A stretch of 40,031 nucleotides of DNA from an uncultured Gemmatimonadota bacterium (GCA_902825965.1 CADEDA010000020.1:1-40031); one strand, 5' to 3'. Positions 25,680 through 34,129 are shown, counted from the first letter of the stretch. Numbers and translations are program-made. Notes: a model not told the origin generated them from the sequence alone.

Positions 25680-27110
25680 ATGGCCCAGATCCTGTTCGTC
25701 GACGACGACCCGACGGTCGGCGCGATCCTCCACGACACGCTCTTCCGGATGGGCCACCAGCCCTTCGGCGCCTCGAACATCCCCGAGGCGCTCGGCGTGC
25801 TCCAGCGCGAGTCGCTCGACCTCATCATCCTCGACCACCGGATGCCGGGCATGACCGGGCTGGAGTTCCTCGAGTACCTGCGCGAGGAGGGCGTCGAGGT
25901 CCCGGTCATCATGCTCACGGGGCACGGGTCGATCGAACACGCCGTGGCGGCGATCAAGGCCGGTGCGGTGGACTACATCACCAAGCCGGTGCGCGCGGAC
26001 CAGCTCGAGGTGGCGGTGTCGGCGGCCCTGGAGCTCGCACGGCTCCGGCGCGAGAACGAGCACCTGCGCCGCGAGGTCATGGCCCTGCGCCATGAGCGCC
26101 AGATCATCGGCGACTCGCCGCAGATGCGGCAGCTGCTGCACGTGATCGCCACCGCCGCCCCCACCCGCGCCACCGTGCTGCTGCAGGGGGAATCGGGCAC
26201 CGGCAAGGAGCTCGCCGCCCGGGCCATCCACGAGGAGAGCCCGCGCCGCGACCGGCCGTTCATCCAGCTCAACTGCGCGGCCATCCCCGAGAACCTGATC
26301 GAGTCGGCACTGTTCGGGCACGAGAAGGGCGCCTTCACCGGCGCGCTCAAGCGCGTGGAGGGCGCGTTCGAACGGGCCGACGGCGGCACACTGCTGCTCG
26401 ACGAGATCTCGGAGATGCGGCTCGACCTGCAGTCCAAGCTGCTGCGCGTGCTGCAGGAGCAGCGGTTCGAACGCGTCGGCGGCACCAGCCCGCTCAGCGT
26501 GGACGTGCGCATCATCGCGACCACCAATCGCGACCTGGCCGTGGAGGCGCACGACGGGCGGTTCCGGCAGGACCTCTTCTATAGACTGTCGGTCATCCCC
26601 ATCCGCATCCCGCCCCTGCGCGAGCGCAAGGACGACATCCCGCTGCTGGCGTTCCGCTTCGCCGTGAACTCCGCCAAGGAGGTCGGCCGCGCCTTCGAGG
26701 GGCTCTCCCCGGCGACCGTGCAACTGCTCCAGGACTACGACTGGCCCGGCAACGTGCGCGAGCTGCAGCACGCCATCGAGCGGGCGGTGATCCTGGCCAA
26801 CGACGCGATCCTGCAGCCGCATCACTTCGACGCGGCCCGCTTCGGGCTGGTCGCCGGCGGGGGCGGCCCCACGCCGATGCGCGGCACACCGCTCGTGCGC
26901 GCCATCTCCACACCCGCCACGACCGCGGCGGCACCGGCGGATCCCGATGGCATCTGGCTGCCGTCACTCGACACCGTGCAGGCGGAGACGCTGCTCATCC
27001 AGGCCGCACTGGAGCGCGCCGAGGGCAACCGCACCAAGGCGGCACAGCTGCTCAACATGAGCGTGCGCACGTTGCGCCATAAGCTGAACGCCAACGGCAA
27101 GGACGAGTAG
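25680..27110 (+). CDS. Sigma-54-dependent flagellar response regulator (NtrC/FlbD/FlgR type)
   Basis: A protein of 476 residues with three domains. The receiver (about 1-120) has FVDDD, Asp52 in ILDHRMPGMTG and Lys in ITKPVR. The central AAA+ domain (about 140-375) has Walker A GESGTGKE, the sigma-54 contact loop GAFTGA (EKGAFTGALKR), Walker B GGTLLLDEIS and the distal WPGNVREL. The C-terminal Fis-type helix-turn-helix has EGNRTKAAQLLNMSVRTLRHKL. It activates sigma-54 RNA polymerase by ATP hydrolysis. ATG 25680 is chosen because the receiver begins at once; an upstream start would add unrelated residues. Likely targets are the two GG-N10-GC promoters before flgB and fliI. A dedicated kinase is not obvious; one of the hybrid kinases in the window could serve. 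Confidence 0.93.
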   Translation: MAQILFVDDDPTVGAILHDTLFRMGHQPFGASNIPEALGVLQRESLDLIILDHRMPGMTGLEFLEYLREEGVEVPVIMLTGHGSIEHAVAAIKAGAVDYITKPVRADQLEVAVSAALELARLRRENEHLRREVMALRHERQIIGDSPQMRQLLHVIATAAPTRATVLLQGESGTGKELAARAIHEESPRRDRPFIQLNCAAIPENLIESALFGHEKGAFTGALKRVEGAFERADGGTLLLDEISEMRLDLQSKLLRVLQEQRFERVGGTSPLSVDVRIIATTNRDLAVEAHDGRFRQDLFYRLSVIPIRIPPLRERKDDIPLLAFRFAVNSAKEVGRAFEGLSPATVQLLQDYDWPGNVRELQHAIERAVILANDAILQPHHFDAARFGLVAGGGGPTPMRGTPLVRAISTPATTAAAPADPDGIWLPSLDTVQAETLLIQAALERAEGNRTKAAQLLNMSVRTLRHKLNANGKDE

Positions 27111-27167
27111 CGCCGCTCGCGTCGGGAAATCCCGCACGCACTATGTGAGCTTCGTTACACTGAAGCG

Positions 27168-27194
27168 TTTAGCGACGGACGTCCAGGTCGATAC
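27168..27194 (+). promoter_or_regulatory. Sigma-28-like promoter of the globin-coupled chemoreceptor
   Basis: Plus-strand TTTAG-N14-GTCGATAC, about 35 bp before the ATG at 27230. It has the same layout as the minus-strand sites. Confidence 0.65.
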
Positions 27195-27229
27195 TTGAGG
27201 AGTAACCTTTTCCCGGGGAACTCCCAGCA

Positions 27230-28807
27230 ATGTTTCGTCTTGGCAAGCCGAAGGACCTTGAGCGTAGCTACGCCGCCGGCACCAATCTCGTCACTGATCC
27301 AGCTGTAAGGGAACGCATCGCGTTCATCGGCCTCACGACCGAGGACCTCGGCGTGGTGCAGACGTGGCGCGAGGCCGCAAGTGCAGCGCTGGACCAGCTG
27401 GTGGACGAGTTCTACGCACACATCGGCGGCACCGCCGCCACCCAGGCGATCCTGAAGCAGCACACCACCATCGAGCGCCAGCGCCCGATGCTCAAGCGCT
27501 ACATCTCGACCATGTTCGAGGGGCGCATCGACGACGCGTACGTCGCCGGCCGCCGTCACGTGGGCGCGATCCACGACCGCATCGACCTCGATTCGAACTG
27601 GTACGTCGGCATGTACGAGGTGATCCGCCGTGTGCTCGACCAGGCGGTGGTCGCGGCGGGCGCGACGGAACGTGAGCAGCGACGGTTCGCGGCCGCGCTC
27701 TCCCGCCTCATCCAGGTGGACATCGGCCTGGTGATCACCGCCCTCACCGACAGCCGCCGCGCGCGCATCGAGGCCGAGGCGAGCAAGGCGGAGCAGTTCG
27801 TGGACGGGCTGGGCAGCACGCTGGCCAAGGTCGCCGAGCGTGACCTCACTGCCACGTACCCCGGGACACCGCCGGATCGGTTCGTGGCCGTGGTGGAGTC
27901 GCTTGAGGTCGCGTTGCACGGCCTCCGCGACACGCTCTCGGAAGTCTCGTCGAGTGCGGCCGAGGTGACCTCGGCCGCGACCTCGGTGGAACTGAGTGGT
28001 GGCGAGCTCTCGCAGGCCGCGATGGAGCAGGCGTCGGCGATCGAGGAAGTCGGGGCAGCCGTGCACGAGCTCGAGTCGCAGTCGACGCAGACCGCCTCGC
28101 GGGCGCGCGACGCGCAGCAGCTCACCGCCGAGGGCGCCGCGGCCGCGCAGTCGGGTGACTCCCGCATGCGCGACCTGCAGAGCGCACTCGCGCGGATCGA
28201 CGAGACGAGCGCGAAGATGGCGACGATCGTGAAGTCGATCGACGCGATCGCGTTCCAGACCAACCTGCTGGCACTGAACGCGGCGGTCGAGGCCGCTCGC
28301 GCCGGCGACGCGGGGCGCGGGTTCGCGGTGGTTGCGGACGAGGTCCGTGCCCTCGCATTGCGCTGCGCCGAGGCGGCGCGGACGACGACGGACCTTATCA
28401 CCACGGCGCGCGGCGAATCCACCGACGGTGTGGCCATCGGCCGCGACGTCTCCACGCACCTGGCATCGGTCTCGGCGTCGGTGCAGGGCGTGCGCCAGGT
28501 GATGGACGAACTCGTGGAGGCCGCAGCGCAGCAGCGTGTCGGTCTCTCGGAGATCTCGGGCTCGATGGCGCGTATCTCGGACACGACGTCGCGCGTGGCG
28601 GCGTCGGCGGAGGAGAGCGCGGCGGCCGCCACCGAGCTCAATGGACAGGCGCGGTCGCTGGATGCGATGCTTGCCGCGTTCACCTTGGCCGAGCGTCGCC
28701 TGCACCCCGAACCGGGTCGCCAGAAGCGGCAAACAACGTCCCCGCGGCAAGAACTGCCGGGTGCACCGGCCTGGCAAAAGCGGGGTTCGAAGGTGCACGC
28801 GAACTGA
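27230..28807 (+). CDS. HemAT-like globin-coupled chemoreceptor (soluble aerotaxis transducer)
   Basis: A protein of 525 residues with no membrane segment. The N-terminal sensor-globin (protoglobin) domain, about 25-180, has [26 protein letters not shown] and [20 protein letters not shown], where His115 is the likely proximal haem ligand. The C-terminal half is a chemoreceptor signalling domain with tip [19 protein letters not shown] and [13 protein letters not shown]. Such proteins sense oxygen through haem and signal to CheA. A basic, Gln/Pro-rich tail of about 35 residues follows the coiled coil. It has its own sigma-28-like promoter, and a strong hairpin follows at 28835-28867. It lies between the sigma-54 activator and the flgB operon. 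Confidence 0.93.
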   Translation: MFRLGKPKDLERSYAAGTNLVTDPAVRERIAFIGLTTEDLGVVQTWREAASAALDQLVDEFYAHIGGTAATQAILKQHTTIERQRPMLKRYISTMFEGRIDDAYVAGRRHVGAIHDRIDLDSNWYVGMYEVIRRVLDQAVVAAGATEREQRRFAAALSRLIQVDIGLVITALTDSRRARIEAEASKAEQFVDGLGSTLAKVAERDLTATYPGTPPDRFVAVVESLEVALHGLRDTLSEVSSSAAEVTSAATSVELSGGELSQAAMEQASAIEEVGAAVHELESQSTQTASRARDAQQLTAEGAAAAQSGDSRMRDLQSALARIDETSAKMATIVKSIDAIAFQTNLLALNAAVEAARAGDAGRGFAVVADEVRALALRCAEAARTTTDLITTARGESTDGVAIGRDVSTHLASVSASVQGVRQVMDELVEAAAQQRVGLSEISGSMARISDTTSRVAASAEESAAAATELNGQARSLDAMLAAFTLAERRLHPEPGRQKRQTTSPRQELPGAPAWQKRGSKVHAN

Positions 28808-28834
28808 CGTAACACGTTTCATAGTAATAACTTG

Positions 28835-28867
28835 ACAGGGCGGCGACCGGCGAGGTCGTCGCCCTGT
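28835..28867 (+). terminator. Terminator after the globin-coupled chemoreceptor
   Basis: The 14-bp arms (ACAGGGCGGCGACC at 28835-28848 and its complement at 28854-28867, one mismatch) enclose a 5-nt loop. A short TTCTG follows. It isolates the receptor gene from the flgB operon. Confidence 0.75.
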
Positions 28868-28873
28868 TCTGCG

Positions 28874-28890
28874 TGGCCCATGGCCTGCCT
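28874..28890 (+). promoter_or_regulatory. Probable sigma-54 promoter of the flgB operon
   Basis: TGGCCCATGGCCTGCCT has GG at 28875-28876 and GC at 28887-28888 with the required 10 nt between them. It lies between the receptor terminator and flgB (ATG 28975). The match to TGGCAC-N5-TTGC is fair. Confidence 0.55.
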
Positions 28891-28974
28891 TATGGATGGC
28901 CAGCGGAAGGTGCGCCCGGCAAAGTCGCCGGTCCCCTCCCCTCCCTTGGACCACCTGCAGGACCTGGAGTACCG

Positions 28975-29277
28975 ATGCTCTTCGGCTTCGTGGATCGCAC
29001 GACCACTGCGACAACGCTCAAGACGGCGCTTGATGAGAATCAGGCGCGTGTCCGCGGCATCCAGTCCCGTGTCGCCCGCGCCTCGCTCAACGGCGACGGC
29101 TTTGCGTTGTCGGCGGCGGGTCAGGGCCCGCGCGTGCCCGGCGATGGTGTGACGGGACCGGTGGATGTCGAAGCCGAGATGGCGGCGCTCGCCGACGAGC
29201 AGCTGCGCTTTGAAGCCACCGCCAAGCTGTTGGAGAAGGCGTATGCCTCGCTCCGCAGCGCGATCCGCGACCGATAA
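28975..29277 (+). CDS. flgB: Divergent flagellar rod protein FlgB
   Basis: A protein of 100 residues, shorter than the usual 130 or so. The C-terminal half matches FlgB (VDVEAEMAALADEQLRFEATAKLL, then KAYASLRSAIR). The N-terminal half lacks the normal rod motif (ANNIANADTPGY-like) and instead has QARVRGIQSRVARASLNGDG. The position immediately before flgC and fliE supports FlgB, a proximal rod subunit joined to the MS ring through FliE. Whether it is a shortened working protein or a relic is open; the reading frame is intact. The ATG at 28975 is preceded by GGAG. Confidence 0.78.
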   Translation: MLFGFVDRTTTATTLKTALDENQARVRGIQSRVARASLNGDGFALSAAGQGPRVPGDGVTGPVDVEAEMAALADEQLRFEATAKLLEKAYASLRSAIRDR

Positions 29278-29290
29278 GGAGCGCTGACCT

Positions 29291-29788
29291 GTGCCCAAAC
29301 TCTCCGGCAACCTGCCCCCGATGCTCCCGTTCGCGGGCCGTACCCCTGAGCGCCTGACCCCGGCGCCGTTCCAGGGCCTCGCCACCGCCGCGAGCGGTCT
29401 GTCTGCGCAGCGCCTGCGCATGGAGATCGCGACGGCGAACCTGGCGAACGCCGAAACCACGCGCACCGCCGAGGGCGGCGCGTACCAACGGAGGTTCGTG
29501 ACGATGGAAGCGATGCCCGCATACGGCCCGGCCCCGCAGGCGATGGGTGACTACGCCCCGAGCGAAGGCGGCGTGCGCGTGACCGGAGTCGCGAAGGACA
29601 CGACGGAGGGCGCGACGATCTACGACCCGACGCACCCGCATGCCGACGCCCGCGGCTACGTGACGCTGCCGAACGTGGACCCCACGCAGGAGATCGTGAC
29701 GCTGATGGAAGCCCGCCGCCTCTACGACGCCAACGCCACGGCATTCGCGGCCACCAAGGCGATGCTGCGCCGCGCGATCGACATCTGA
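29291..29788 (+). CDS. flgC: Flagellar basal-body rod protein FlgC
   Basis: A protein of 165 residues. After an N-terminal extension of about 25 residues comes the rod motif FQGLATAASGLSAQRLRMEIATANLANAETTRT (residues about 28-60), and the C-terminus has VDPTQEIVTLMEARRLYDANATAFAATKAM, standard for FlgC. It starts at a GTG with AAGGAG upstream, 13 bp after flgB. The usual TGY of the motif is replaced by TRTAEGGAY, a small local insertion. Confidence 0.93.
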   Translation: MPKLSGNLPPMLPFAGRTPERLTPAPFQGLATAASGLSAQRLRMEIATANLANAETTRTAEGGAYQRRFVTMEAMPAYGPAPQAMGDYAPSEGGVRVTGVAKDTTEGATIYDPTHPHADARGYVTLPNVDPTQEIVTLMEARRLYDANATAFAATKAMLRRAIDI

Positions 29789-29804
29789 GGTAGCGCACCC
29801 GGAC

Positions 29805-29850
29805 TCCCGCATCCCGCATCACCCGCATCCCGCATCCCCACCCGCGTCCC
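29805..29850. repeat. Degenerate heptamer repeat (TCCCGCA) after flgC
   Basis: TCCCGCA occurs at 29805-29811, 29812-29818 and 29828-29834, with a close variant between and further degenerate copies to about 29880 (CCCGCAT, TCCCGTA). It fills the gap between flgC and the next small gene. The gap shows no hairpin or promoter. Confidence 0.75.
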
Positions 29851-29881
29851 GTAGCGTCGGTCACCCCGCATCCCGTTCCCC

Positions 29882-30193
29882 ATGCAGCCCGTCAACCGCT
29901 CCCCATACGGCCTCCCCGCCCCCGCATCCCGCAACGTCCCCCCGACGTTCCCGACGCGCACGCAACCGCAGGCCCTTCCGCTCCCTCCCGCAACCGTCCC
30001 CGCCAAGTCGGAGGAGCCACAGAGCCTCCGCCCCCCCAAAGGCACCGACCCGGAGCTCTGGAAGGTCCTCACCGCCGACGAACGCGCCTTCTTCGCCCGC
30101 GATGAGGCCATGGGTCCCTTGAGCTACGGCTCCCGCATCGCCGCGCAGCCCAGCCTGCCCGCGCGCGGCGGTCGCCTCAACCTCCGCGGCTGA
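29882..30193 (+). CDS. Unknown small proline-rich protein in the flagellar operon
   Basis: Not recognised. A protein of 103 residues: residues 1-52 are Pro-rich and probably disordered, with no signal peptide or membrane segment; residues 53-85 contain a compact conserved-looking segment, GTDPELWKVLTADERAFFA. The tail is basic (ARGGRLNLRG). Third codon positions are strongly GC, as in true genes here. It ends 5 bp before fliE, so it is co-transcribed with the MS-ring and rod genes. No Shine-Dalgarno precedes the ATG, so the start is uncertain. A small rod/export accessory protein is a guess from context only. Confidence 0.65.
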   Translation: MQPVNRSPYGLPAPASRNVPPTFPTRTQPQALPLPPATVPAKSEEPQSLRPPKGTDPELWKVLTADERAFFARDEAMGPLSYGSRIAAQPSLPARGGRLNLRG

Positions 30194-30198
30194 CCGAC

Positions 30199-30558
30199 AT
30201 GACCTCCCCGATCGGTTCCCTCAGCGGTGCGATGCAGCAGATCGCACAGCGCTCCAACGACCAGGTGCGCGGCATCACCGTGCCCGTCCTCCCCGAGCGG
30301 GGCGAGGCCGGCATCGGTAGTGGGGCACCCGAGATCGGACCGAGCTTCAAGGACACCTTCACCCGCGCGATGAACGAGATCAGCGACACGCGTGACCGCG
30401 GGGCCGATCTCGCCAAGCGGTTCGCCGCCGGGGAGCCGCTGGAGTTGCACACCGTGATGGCCGCCAGCGAAGAAGCCGGCCTGGCCCTCGACCTCGCCAT
30501 CGAGATGCGGAACAAGGTCGTTGAGGCCTACCGCGCGCTCATCAACATGCAGAGCTGA
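30199..30558 (+). CDS. fliE: MS-ring/rod junction protein FliE
   Basis: A protein of 119 residues with the FliE pattern in its C-terminal two thirds: SFKDTFTRAMNEISDTRDRGADLAKRF, GEPLELHTVMAASEEAGLALDLAIEMRNKVVEAYRALINMQ. FliE is the first exported protein and joins the MS ring to the rod. It lies between the small unknown gene and fliF with 5-bp gaps on each side. Confidence 0.95.
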   Translation: MTSPIGSLSGAMQQIAQRSNDQVRGITVPVLPERGEAGIGSGAPEIGPSFKDTFTRAMNEISDTRDRGADLAKRFAAGEPLELHTVMAASEEAGLALDLAIEMRNKVVEAYRALINMQS

Positions 30559-30563
30559 CCGCG

Positions 30564-32171
30564 ATGCCTCCCGCCTTGCTGGAACTGTTCGACAAGATCG
30601 GCGGCCCCCGCCGCGCCCTCATCCTCGCCGTCGGCTTCTCCGCCGCGCTCGGCGTCTTCGGGCTCGCCCGCTGGCTCAACGCCCCGTCCTGGGTCTCGGC
30701 ACTCGCGGACGTGCCGATCAGCGACGTGGGCGCCATCACCGACCGCCTCTCGCAGGAGGGCATCGAGTTCCGGCTCGGGGCGAGCGGCAACTCCATCCAG
30801 GTGAAGTCCACCGAGCTCGCGCGCGCCCGCGTGGCATTGGCGCGCGCCGGCATCCTGCCCTCCACCGACCGGCCGGGCTGGGAACTGTTCAACTCGGCGC
30901 CGTTCGGCCAGACCGACCTCATGCAGCGCGTCAATCTGCAGCGCGCCATCGAGGGCGAACTCGAGAAGACCATCGGTGGGATGCGCGGCATCCGCGCGGC
31001 CAAGGTGCACATCGTGCTCCCCGAGCAGGAGACCTACGGCGCCCCGGCGATCCCGGCCGAGGCGAGCGTGGTGCTCATCGCCGATGGAGGGGAACCCATC
31101 CAGCCCGATGTCGTGAAGGGCATCGCCCGCACCGTCGCGTCCAGCGTCGGGGGCCTGACCACCGACCATGTGAACATCGTGGACGACGCGGGCCGCACGT
31201 TGTCCGACGCCGACGAGCCGCTCAGCGGCGCCGCGGTGTCGAACCGCCAGATGGAGATGCAGCGCGAGATGGAGAACGCGCTCAAGGCCAAGACCGAGAA
31301 GTTCCTCGAGCCCGTCGTCGGACGCGGACGCGCCAAGGTGGAGGTGAGCGCGCTGCTCAACTTCGACCGCGTGGAGCGCACCTCGCAGACCGTGAACCCC
31401 GACAAGCAGGCCGTGGTCGAGGAGCGCAAGTCCGAGATCATCCCCGGCGCCGAAGGTGGTGCGGCCTCGTCGCAGACCGGCGCGTCGTACCAGAACAGCG
31501 TCGCCACCGAGAGCATCTCGTCGGCCGTGGGATCGCTCAAGCGCCTGACCGTCGCGGTCGTGCTCGACGGCGGTCCCGCGCCGGGCGTAGGCAACGGCGG
31601 AGGCAACGGCGCCGACAGCGCCGCCGCACCGGCCACGCCGATGGATTCGGCTGCCCTGCGTGCCCAGGTCGAGACACTCGTGAAGAGCGCCGTGGGCTTC
31701 GATGAGTCCCGCGGTGACGTGGTGACCGTGTCGATGCTGCCGTTCGCGGCGGCGCCCGTGCGTGCGGCGATCGCCCCGCCGACCACACTCGAGACCCTGC
31801 AGACCGTGCAACGCCCGGCGCTCACCGCACTCGGCATCGTGTTCGCGTTCATCATCGCGTTGATGACGCTGCGGGCCGCCGGCAAGAGCAGCGAGACCGT
31901 CACGGCACTCGCCACGGCCGGCGCACCCGCGGGCTACATGCCCGATGCCAGCCAGGCCGGCGCGTACCAAGGCGCATTCCAGGGTGCGGCCGCACAGGCC
32001 GGACTCCCCACCGCGGCATCCGCGGGGAGTCTTCCCCAGGCCCCCCGGCAAACTCAGACACCGTTGATCGTCGTCCCCAACAACCCGGTGCGCGAGCAGG
32101 TGCTCGCCTCCGTCTCGCAGCAGCCGGAAGTCGCCGCCAAGCTCATGCGCGCTTGGCTCCGCGACGCCTGA
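30564..32171 (+). CDS. fliF: Flagellar MS-ring protein FliF
   Basis: A protein of 535 residues. TM1 is near 18-36 (LILAVGFSAALGVFGLA). The ring-building periplasmic domains follow (ISDVGAITDRLSQEGIEFRL, and GWELFNSAPFGQTDLMQRVNLQRA with the conserved FG-TDF-like motif). The periplasmic end contains EERKSEIIPGAEG, and TM2 is near 419-437 (LTALGIVFAFIIALMTL). The C-terminal FliG-binding tail is NPVREQVLASVSQQPEVAAKLMRAWL. It forms the base ring in the inner membrane. The tail after TM2 contains a Gln/Ala-rich stretch of about 60 residues. A Gly/Asn run (about 345-352) is flexible. Confidence 0.97.
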   Translation: MPPALLELFDKIGGPRRALILAVGFSAALGVFGLARWLNAPSWVSALADVPISDVGAITDRLSQEGIEFRLGASGNSIQVKSTELARARVALARAGILPSTDRPGWELFNSAPFGQTDLMQRVNLQRAIEGELEKTIGGMRGIRAAKVHIVLPEQETYGAPAIPAEASVVLIADGGEPIQPDVVKGIARTVASSVGGLTTDHVNIVDDAGRTLSDADEPLSGAAVSNRQMEMQREMENALKAKTEKFLEPVVGRGRAKVEVSALLNFDRVERTSQTVNPDKQAVVEERKSEIIPGAEGGAASSQTGASYQNSVATESISSAVGSLKRLTVAVVLDGGPAPGVGNGGGNGADSAAAPATPMDSAALRAQVETLVKSAVGFDESRGDVVTVSMLPFAAAPVRAAIAPPTTLETLQTVQRPALTALGIVFAFIIALMTLRAAGKSSETVTALATAGAPAGYMPDASQAGAYQGAFQGAAAQAGLPTAASAGSLPQAPRQTQTPLIVVPNNPVREQVLASVSQQPEVAAKLMRAWLRDA

Positions 32172-32204
32172 TCCACCGTCCCACTCCCCTGAGCGACCCG
32201 CACC

Positions 32205-33233
32205 ATGGCCAACACCGCCGTCCGCCCGAGCAAGATCACCGACCTCTCCGGTCGGCAGAAGGCTGCCATCCTCTGCATGGTGCTGGGCGCCGATTCCGCC
32301 GCGCGGCTGCAGCAGGGCCTGTCGCCCGAGGAATCGGAGGCGATCGGCGTGGAGATCGCGCGCTTGGCGGCGGTGGACGCGGGTCTGGCGGAGGAAGTGC
32401 TGCGCGAGTGGCTCGACCTGCTCACGGTCGCGGACTCCATCGCCCACGGCGGTCTGGAGTACGCGCATAGTGTGCTCGAACGCGCCTACGGCCCGCAGCA
32501 GGCCGGCGCGATCCTCAAGCGCATCCAGACGCAGCTCGCCGAGACGGCGGGCCTGCACCGGCTCAAGCACGCGGACCCCGCGCAGCTCAGCACCATGCTG
32601 CGCAACGAACATCCGCAGACCATCGCCCTCATCCTCGCGCACCTGAGCCCGCAGCAGACGGCGACGGTGCTCAAGGAACTCTCCCCCGAGCTCGGCTCGG
32701 AGGTCGTGTTCCGCATGGCGACCATCGGCAAGGTTTCGCCCGACATGCTCCAGCTCGTCGAGCGGTCCATCTGGTCGGAGGAGCTCGAGACCACGCAGGG
32801 CGGCTCCACCTCGGGTGGCCCGCAGGCGGTGGCCGCGATCCTGGCCTTGGTGCCGAGCTCGTCCGAGAAGCAGTTGCTCGAAGGGGTCAGCCTCAAGGAC
32901 GCCCAGTTGGCCCAGCAGATCCGCGACCTCATGTTCGTCTTCGAGGATGTGGTCGGGCTCGACGACAAGTCGGTGCAGCGCCTGCTCCGCGAGGTCGAGG
33001 TCAAGACGCTGGCCCTCGCACTCAAGGGTGCGAGCGAGGCGCTCTCGCGGAAGATCATGGGCGGCATGTCCTCCCGGGCGATGGCCTCGCTGCAGGAGGA
33101 GATGGAGAACCTCGGCCCGCAGAAGAAGCGCGACATCGAGAAGGCGCAGTCCACGATCGTCGCGACCATCCGCACGCTCGAGGAGGCCGGCGAACTCGTG
33201 CTCGCCTCGTCGAGCGACGACATCGTGCAGTAG
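32205..33233 (+). CDS. fliG: Flagellar motor switch protein FliG
   Basis: A protein of 342 residues. The N-terminal FliF-binding domain has KITDLSGRQKAAILCMVLG, the middle has EHPQTIALILAHLSPQQTATVL (the EHPQ motif that contacts FliM), and the C-terminal torque domain has LMFVFEDVVGLDDKSVQRLLREV with the alternating charged residues that meet MotA. Standard length. It follows fliF by 33 bp and precedes fliH by 15 bp. Confidence 0.98.
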   Translation: MANTAVRPSKITDLSGRQKAAILCMVLGADSAARLQQGLSPEESEAIGVEIARLAAVDAGLAEEVLREWLDLLTVADSIAHGGLEYAHSVLERAYGPQQAGAILKRIQTQLAETAGLHRLKHADPAQLSTMLRNEHPQTIALILAHLSPQQTATVLKELSPELGSEVVFRMATIGKVSPDMLQLVERSIWSEELETTQGGSTSGGPQAVAAILALVPSSSEKQLLEGVSLKDAQLAQQIRDLMFVFEDVVGLDDKSVQRLLREVEVKTLALALKGASEALSRKIMGGMSSRAMASLQEEMENLGPQKKRDIEKAQSTIVATIRTLEEAGELVLASSSDDIVQ

Positions 33234-33248
33234 TCGGACACCGTCGCC

Positions 33249-34001
33249 ATGAGCCTGCCCCGCCGCGTCTCCACGCCACCGTCGATCGCCGCGCAACCGC
33301 GCGAGCGCGCGCCGGTGGCGAGCGTGCCGTGGGATCTGGCCGAACTCTCCACCGACGGCGTGCACTCGGCCGCCGCCAAGCCGGCGGCGAAGCCAACGGC
33401 GACGCCGGCGGCACCGGCGGGGCCGTTCGACCGCCCGCTCGCGCGTGCGGGGCATCACATCTCGCCCAGCGAGCTCACCGCGTTGCGCGAGCAGATGCAG
33501 GAGCAGTTCGTGCGCGCGGTGGCCGACGCCAAGCGTGCGGCGTTCGAGGAAGGACGGTCCGCAGGTCGCGCCGAGGCGCATGCGGCCGCCGAGCGGCGGC
33601 TCGCGGACGCGATCGCGGCGACCAACAGCGCCGCGCGTGCGGTCTCCGACCACGAGAGCCACTACGTGGGCGTGCTCGAGGAGAACCTCACGGCGCTCGC
33701 CACCGCGATCGCCCGCCACGTGATCGAGCGCGACCTGCAGCTCGACCCCTCGACCATCCGGTCCATCGTGCAGCAGGCACTCACGCAGTTCCCGCAGGAG
33801 AGCAACCTCCGCGTGCGCCTGCATCCCGCCGACCACGCGCTGCTCGCCGGCGACCCGAGTTATCCCGAGGTCACCTGGGTCTCCGACGCGCGTATCGTGC
33901 GCGGTGGCTGCGTGGTCGAAGGGCGCGAGCGCATCATCGACGGCCGCGTGGACCTCGCGCTCGAGCAGATCTACCGCCGACTGAGCGGCACCGACGCCTG
34001 A
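33249..34001 (+). CDS. fliH: Flagellar export regulator FliH
   Basis: A protein of 250 residues with an Ala/Pro-rich N-terminus, a central helix (LREQMQEQFVRAVADAKRAAFEEGRSAGRAEAHA) containing the FliH-type GxxxG-like spacing, and a C-terminal domain with IARHVIERDLQLDPSTIRSIV, VRLHPADHALL and GGCVVEGRERIIDGRVD, as in FliH/YscL. It binds and inhibits the FliI ATPase. Identity rests on the C-terminal domain and the fliG-fliH-fliI order. Confidence 0.93.
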   Translation: MSLPRRVSTPPSIAAQPRERAPVASVPWDLAELSTDGVHSAAAKPAAKPTATPAAPAGPFDRPLARAGHHISPSELTALREQMQEQFVRAVADAKRAAFEEGRSAGRAEAHAAAERRLADAIAATNSAARAVSDHESHYVGVLEENLTALATAIARHVIERDLQLDPSTIRSIVQQALTQFPQESNLRVRLHPADHALLAGDPSYPEVTWVSDARIVRGGCVVEGRERIIDGRVDLALEQIYRRLSGTDA

Positions 34002-34129
34002 GTCGCCCGGTCACTCTTGCCGCACGGCACACTTTGCCGAGTACCGCGACCAGAGCGACCCGAGTCTCCGAAGCGTCCTAACCAACACAATCACAACACG
34101 TTACGCGCGCAGCAGCGAGCGGTTCCGGC

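Noticed and set aside
34021-34038. GGCAC...TTTGC element after fliH
   Set aside because: Only 8 nt separate GG and GC; sigma-54 needs 10. The true site is at 34130-34144.
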